Assembly (NCBI GenBank): GCA_012974475.1
Contig: JAAXQD010000088.1
Coordinates: 1 to 9,590, forward strand
DNA length: 9,590 nucleotides
Origin: Desulfobacterales bacterium
GTDB lineage: Bacteria; Desulfobacterota; Desulfobacteria; Desulfobacterales; UBA11574
Direction: 5' to 3'
Numbering within the stretch: the stretch's first letter is position 1; every line of letters begins with the position of its first letter. A program made the position numbers and the translations under genes. Under the pieces are notes generated by a model. That model was not told the origin of the DNA. It was given only the letters and a program-made list of their open reading frames with translations, and ran no database searches. Below, in pieces: positions 5,423 to 9,590 of the stretch.

Positions 5423-7294
5423 ATGAATCAGGGTGCTCAGGTTTACATATTTTTTATGTTTGGCAATTTTATATACTTCATTCTGGTACTTCTCATATAC
5501 AGTACCTATCAGCCTTCTGAAGAGACGAATTTTACAGCACCTGAAACCCTTTTTCTCTTCGTAATTCTGATTGTCATTTTTACGTTATTCACCTGGATAC
5601 AGTTTCACAGAATTGAAAAACGGATTTTAAAAGAACGGTCTTTTCATCTTGACAATAAATTCAGCGCCACATTAACCCGCCAATCCATATTGGCCATCGT
5701 TCTTTTTTCCATCGATATTTACGGACTGAATCTCACGTCTTTTTTGACGAACATCCCCTTGTTGGCCGTCATCCCTACTTTTCAGGCATTGTTGTTCCTT
5801 TTTCTTTTTATCTTTTACCTGGCAATTGTATGGGCATGTGCTTACGGCCCGGATCAAGCCCTCTACAGAACCGACATTTCAAGAAGATCGTATGTTCTCT
5901 CCCAAATTTCATTTTCAGCCCCCATACTTCTGCCCTGGCTTCTGCTTTCCGGCGTCGCGGATATCATCAATGCCCTGCCCTTTGAATTTCCGAAACGCTT
6001 GCTATCAACCACCGAGGGCGAGGTAGCCTATTTCCTTATTTTCCTTTTGGCAATTGCCATCCTAGGTCCGACCATGATTCAGAAATTCTGGCGATGTCGG
6101 CCCCTTGAAACAGGCCACCACAGAAGCCGGATTGAAAATCTTTGCCGAAGAGCTGAAATGGGATATGCCAACATTCTTTACTGGCCCATATTCGGCGGAA
6201 GAATGATTACCGCCGGTGTCATGGGACTGATCAAGAAATTCCGCTACATTCTGGTCACCAATGGCCTATTGCAAATGTTGGAACCCGAAGAAATCGATGC
6301 GGTCATCGCCCACGAAATCGGACACATCAAAAAAAAGCATCTTTTATTTTATCTTCTGTTTTTTGTGGGCTACATGATGATCTCCTATGCCACATTCAAT
6401 CTGCTGGTATATTCCATTGTTTTTTCAGAAACCATTTACAGGCTCATAACCGCCACAGGCATCGATCAGACCACCGTTACCACATCCATATTCAGCCTGG
6501 TCATTATCACCGTTTTTTTGATCTATTTTCGCTTCATTTTCGGTTATTTTATGCGTAATTTCGAGCGGCAGGCCGACACCTACGTGTATACGCTTTTCGA
6601 TAGTGCCGGACCGTTGATCTCCACATTTGAAAAAATCGCTGCAACCAGCGGACACCCGTCTGACAAACCCAACTGGCACCATTTCAGTATTAGAAAACGG
6701 ATCGAATATCTGAAAAAGTGCGAAGCAGACAGGACCTGGATAACCCGCCATGACAACAAAGTAAAAAAAAGTATCGCGGCATATCTGGTGGGGATCGTGC
6801 TCATCTGCGGCATCGGGTATAATTTGAATTTTGGTGAAGCCGGCAAGAAATTAAACACGCATTTTTTTGAAAAGGTCATACAAAGGGAGCTTGAGAAAAC
6901 CCCTGACAATCCGCTCCTCTACACCACACTGGGGGATCTTTATTTCAGCAATAAAAACTACACGGAAACCATAAATGCTTATGAACAGTCATTACAGCTC
7001 GATCCCGACAACCCGTATGCCTTGAACAACCTTGCATGGCTCTATGCCACCTGCGAAGTCGACACCTTTCGCGATCCGAAAAAAGCACTGGTCCTTGCAA
7101 AAAAAGCTGCGGAGCTCAAAGGTGCCCCGCACATATTCGACACCCTCGCTGAAAGTTATTATGTGAACGGTCAGTTTGAAATGGCCGTTCTCGCTGCTAC
7201 CCGCGCCCTTGAAATGACACCGAAAAACCGAGCCTATTATCAAAGTCAGCTGAAGAAGTTTAAAGCCGCCATGAAAAGCAGCAAAGCATTTTAG
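5423..7294 (+). CDS. Membrane M48 metallopeptidase with TPR repeats
   Basis: A 623-residue protein joining an M48 (HtpX/Ste24-like) zinc peptidase to tetratricopeptide repeats. Likely membrane helices lie near 8-26, 42-60, 88-104, 112-140, 161-180, 200-219, 306-332, 355-375 and 451-468. The zinc site is HEIGH (297-301) with the third ligand E381 in FERQAD. The HPSDKPNWHHFSI segment (411-423) is also typical of M48. The active site follows a membrane helix and would face the cytoplasm, as in HtpX, implying membrane-protein quality control. After the last helix, TPR units run at about 496-530, 531-565 and 570-603 and would bind partner or substrate proteins. The ATG at 5423 is the first available after an in-frame stop (TAG, 5414-5416); AGG at 5415-5417 is a weak ribosome site inside a 5-bp hairpin (5398-5419). 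Confidence 0.9.
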   Translation: MNQGAQVYIFFMFGNFIYFILVLLIYSTYQPSEETNFTAPETLFLFVILIVIFTLFTWIQFHRIEKRILKERSFHLDNKFSATLTRQSILAIVLFSIDIYGLNLTSFLTNIPLLAVIPTFQALLFLFLFIFYLAIVWACAYGPDQALYRTDISRRSYVLSQISFSAPILLPWLLLSGVADIINALPFEFPKRLLSTTEGEVAYFLIFLLAIAILGPTMIQKFWRCRPLETGHHRSRIENLCRRAEMGYANILYWPIFGGRMITAGVMGLIKKFRYILVTNGLLQMLEPEEIDAVIAHEIGHIKKKHLLFYLLFFVGYMMISYATFNLLVYSIVFSETIYRLITATGIDQTTVTTSIFSLVIITVFLIYFRFIFGYFMRNFERQADTYVYTLFDSAGPLISTFEKIAATSGHPSDKPNWHHFSIRKRIEYLKKCEADRTWITRHDNKVKKSIAAYLVGIVLICGIGYNLNFGEAGKKLNTHFFEKVIQRELEKTPDNPLLYTTLGDLYFSNKNYTETINAYEQSLQLDPDNPYALNNLAWLYATCEVDTFRDPKKALVLAKKAAELKGAPHIFDTLAESYYVNGQFEMAVLAATRALEMTPKNRAYYQSQLKKFKAAMKSSKAF

Positions 7295-7313
7295 TCGCAA
7301 ATATCCGGTGGTA

Positions 7314-9590
7314 CTATTTAATGCACACCTTCCTCACCTGAAGCAGATCACAGTTTCCCCCAAAAATCTTTTCAATGCCGTCTTGTTTTAAGGTTTTCAT
7401 GCCGTCTCTCATGGCCTGATCCCGTATCACTTCCACCGGTGATCGGTTCTGGATCAGTTTTTTCATCGCTTCGGTCCCCACCAACAGTTCATGAAGGGCC
7501 ATTCGGCCTGCATATCCGGCGTTGTAGCAATCCGGGCAGCCCATTGGCCGGTTCAGCATCAGATTGTCGGTGTAGGGGATATCAACGTTCTCTTTAATTT
7601 CCTGAGCCGGACCATATTCCCGAACCAACTCGTCGTATTCCTTCCGGGATGGATGATATGATGCTTTACAACGTCTACACAAGGTGCGAACAAGACGTTG
7701 AGCAAGAATACACAATATGGCATCTGCGAAGTTGAACGGGTCCATTCCCATATCAAGGAGCCGGCTGATACTTTCAGGGGCGCTGTTCGTATGAAGGGTT
7801 GAAAATACCAGGTGCCCTGTGAGCGATGCCTCAATGCCGATGGATGTGGTCTCCCGGTCTCGCATCTCACCGACCATGATCACATCCGGGTCCAATCTTA
7901 AAAATGCCCGCATTGCAGAAGCAAAGTCCAGCCCGATTTTGGGCTTTACCTGAACCTGTCGCAGTCCCCGCTGGCTGATCTCCACCGGGTCTTCTGCGGT
8001 CCAGATCTTGGTTTCGGTGGTATTGATATACGCCAGAGCTGAATGGAGGGTAGACGTCTTGCCGGAACCGGTGGGACCGCATACAAATATGAGGCCATAG
8101 GGTTTGGTGACGGCGCTGATGAAGTTGTTGTAATTGGCGGTGGAAAAACCGATTGTATTCAGGGGAAGCGGTTCGCCCGAATGGAGTATCCGCATAACAA
8201 CATCTTCCACACCGCCTTGTGTCGGGATTGTGGCCACCCGGAGTTCAATGTTTGGACCGCCGTAATTTTTGAATTTGATGGTGCCGTCCTGGGGTTTGCG
8301 CCGCTCCACAATGTCAAGACCGGCCATGATTTTAATCCGAGACACGATTTTATCCCGAAGCGCATAGGAGACGGCCTCGAAGACCTGACACATCCCGTCG
8401 ACCCGTATCCGGATCTGCGTCTTTTCTTTCCCCGGATATGGTTCGATATGAATATCCGAAGATCCCCGGGCATGGGCCTCGGAAATGACTTTATGGACCA
8501 GCTGCACAATGGCACTGTCCTCCTCATACAACACGGCCTCTTCATCTTCTATAACTTCTTCCTCACCTTCAATCCGATTAAGGAGTTCTTCGATGGAGAC
8601 CGGTTTTTTTTCTTTCCGGGTGAAGTGGTTTATTAATTTCAGGACATCCTGTTTTAATGCAACGCAGAAGGATAGTGGCTTGCCGGGAAAAAGAGACTTA
8701 ATTTCACCGATCTTCTGAAGGTCGAAGGGATTGTAGATTGCAACAACGATTTTTCCATCTTTCATCTTCAATGGAACCCAGATATTGTTGCGCATGAAAG
8801 GGACTTTAAGGCCGGTGAGCAGTTCATTGGGAGCCGGTATGTCTTTGTCATACTCCACAAACGGAACATTGTAAAACCGACTCAAAGATTTTCCGATCTT
8901 TTTTTTGGGAATTTTAAAATCCGACATTAAAACCGATTCAATGGTTTTTTTTCCCTTCCTGGCATCGGAAACAGCCCTGTCGAGTTCTTTTTGAGTCAGA
9001 ATATGATGTTCCAGAAGATCATCGAACTTGCTGGGCCTTGCCTTTGCCATCCGTTTCTGGTTGTACAGGGCAATTCCCAGAATTTTGGCCATCTCGGTGA
9101 CAGATTTCTCATCGAGTCTGCTGAACAAACCGCCGTCCCGCCGATTGATCAACTGAATGACGCCAAGGATAAACTTTTTGAATATGACCGGAACCACAAG
9201 GACCTGTTTGGTCTTAAAACCTGCCCTTTGATCCCAGCTTTTGTCGAATTTCAGATCTTCATCGATGGAAGCCACTTCTCGGTCATCGTAAACATTTTTT
9301 ATATTTATGAGCTTCCGCTTGAAAGCAGCGCATCCGGAGATGCTGGTATTCGATATGGGAATGCGGATCTCACCGATTTCATCTCCGGATTTAAACCTTG
9401 AGACAAGTTCCCGTTTTTTTCCATCCACCAGATAAACGGTCAACCGCTCCGCTTCAAAAAGCCCGGTGATTTCGTCTTTCAGATCAACGAGAATCTCATC
9501 CAAATTTGCAGCGGCATGTATTTTGTTGCAAATGTCCTGGAGATTTTTTCGATATGCAATCTCGAATTTGAGTTTCCGGCGGTTTAAACC
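7314..9590 (-). CDS. GAF-MshEN-GspE/PilB secretion or pilus ATPase (5' partial)
   Basis: This is the cytoplasmic hexameric motor ATPase of a type II secretion or type IV pilus system. In the visible 758 residues a GAF sensor domain spans about 10-180, an MshEN-type N-domain about 185-325, an acidic linker (GEEEVIEDEE) follows, and the AAA-like motor covers about 355-758. Motor motifs: Walker A GPTGSGKT (505-512, bases 8055-8078), Asp box TAEDPVE, Walker B DPDVIMVGEMRD near 567-578, His box GHLVFSTLHT near 592-601, and a zinc motif CRRC (7668-7679) with CPDC (7527-7538). The frame stays open to base 9590; a TTG at 9503 would cut off the first GAF helix (LQDICNKIHAAANLDEIL), so the true start is outside the window. 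The GAF fusion suggests allosteric control. GspE versus PilB cannot be settled without neighbours. Confidence 0.93.
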   Translation of the reverse strand, partial: GLNRRKLKFEIAYRKNLQDICNKIHAAANLDEILVDLKDEITGLFEAERLTVYLVDGKKRELVSRFKSGDEIGEIRIPISNTSISGCAAFKRKLINIKNVYDDREVASIDEDLKFDKSWDQRAGFKTKQVLVVPVIFKKFILGVIQLINRRDGGLFSRLDEKSVTEMAKILGIALYNQKRMAKARPSKFDDLLEHHILTQKELDRAVSDARKGKKTIESVLMSDFKIPKKKIGKSLSRFYNVPFVEYDKDIPAPNELLTGLKVPFMRNNIWVPLKMKDGKIVVAIYNPFDLQKIGEIKSLFPGKPLSFCVALKQDVLKLINHFTRKEKKPVSIEELLNRIEGEEEVIEDEEAVLYEEDSAIVQLVHKVISEAHARGSSDIHIEPYPGKEKTQIRIRVDGMCQVFEAVSYALRDKIVSRIKIMAGLDIVERRKPQDGTIKFKNYGGPNIELRVATIPTQGGVEDVVMRILHSGEPLPLNTIGFSTANYNNFISAVTKPYGLIFVCGPTGSGKTSTLHSALAYINTTETKIWTAEDPVEISQRGLRQVQVKPKIGLDFASAMRAFLRLDPDVIMVGEMRDRETTSIGIEASLTGHLVFSTLHTNSAPESISRLLDMGMDPFNFADAILCILAQRLVRTLCRRCKASYHPSRKEYDELVREYGPAQEIKENVDIPYTDNLMLNRPMGCPDCYNAGYAGRMALHELLVGTEAMKKLIQNRSPVEVIRDQAMRDGMKTLKQDGIEKIFGGNCDLLQVRKVCIK

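Noticed and set aside
7295..7313. Bidirectional terminator between the converging protease and ATPase genes
   Set aside because: Only 19 bp, with no stem followed by a T-run. The short GCATT/AATGC pairing across the junction is too weak to call.
8043..8636. 197-codon plus-strand frame
   Set aside because: Antisense shadow of the highly conserved ATPase motor region; the sense strand carries intact Walker A and flanking motor motifs.

Overview
The window looks like chromosomal DNA of a Desulfobacterota (former Deltaproteobacteria) bacterium, probably near the Desulfobacterales. The support is indirect: the tmRNA tag reads ADDYNYALAA, and a soluble-GAF GspE/PilB-type ATPase, an M48-TPR fusion protease and a maf-yggS-queH cluster sit together. 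No taxonomic search was possible, so the lineage is an inference. Most of the region is housekeeping and envelope biology, with no phage or defence island visible.

Layout. Bases 1-159 hold the 3' end of an unrecognised plus-strand gene. It converges on ssrA (tmRNA, minus strand, 175-528), which has a near-consensus sigma70 promoter at 582-610. Next on the minus strand is an NRDE/TANGO2-family protein (732-1517). A 264-bp divergent gap follows. It contains a long inverted repeat in the NRDE leader and a palindrome placed between the -35 and -10 of a plus-strand promoter. That promoter faces a 51-residue two-helix membrane protein (1782-1937). A 310-bp gap with hairpins but no gene leads to a tightly packed plus-strand operon: AI-2E/PerM-family transporter (2248-3345), Maf nucleotide pyrophosphatase (3342-3950, ATGA overlap), YggS/PLPBP (3981-4664, TTG start) and QueH (4661-5221, ATGA overlap).

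The most unusual feature is a 182-bp element at 5193-5374 bounded by symmetric 37-bp inverted ends built from a TAAAGTGACTAAAGTT-type unit. It resembles a MITE or other genome-dispersed repeat. It overlaps the 3' end of queH, so the last nine QueH residues and its stop codon come from repeat DNA.

Beyond it is a 623-residue membrane M48 metallopeptidase with C-terminal TPR repeats (5423-7294). It converges, with 19 bp between stop codons, on a large minus-strand GAF-MshEN-GspE/PilB ATPase (7314-9590). The ATPase gene runs off the right edge of the window: its frame stays open to the last base and the first GAF helix lies upstream of any in-window start.

Functionally, the operon joins nucleotide-pool sanitation (Maf), PLP homeostasis (YggS) and queuosine tRNA modification (QueH) with a membrane permease. 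tmRNA handles ribosome rescue and M48 probably handles membrane protein quality. The GAF-ATPase suggests ligand- or redox-sensitive control of a type IV pilus or type II secretion motor encoded largely outside the window. I see no strong evidence for a wholly new multi-gene system; the best leads are the repeat element and the divergent operator with its small membrane protein.
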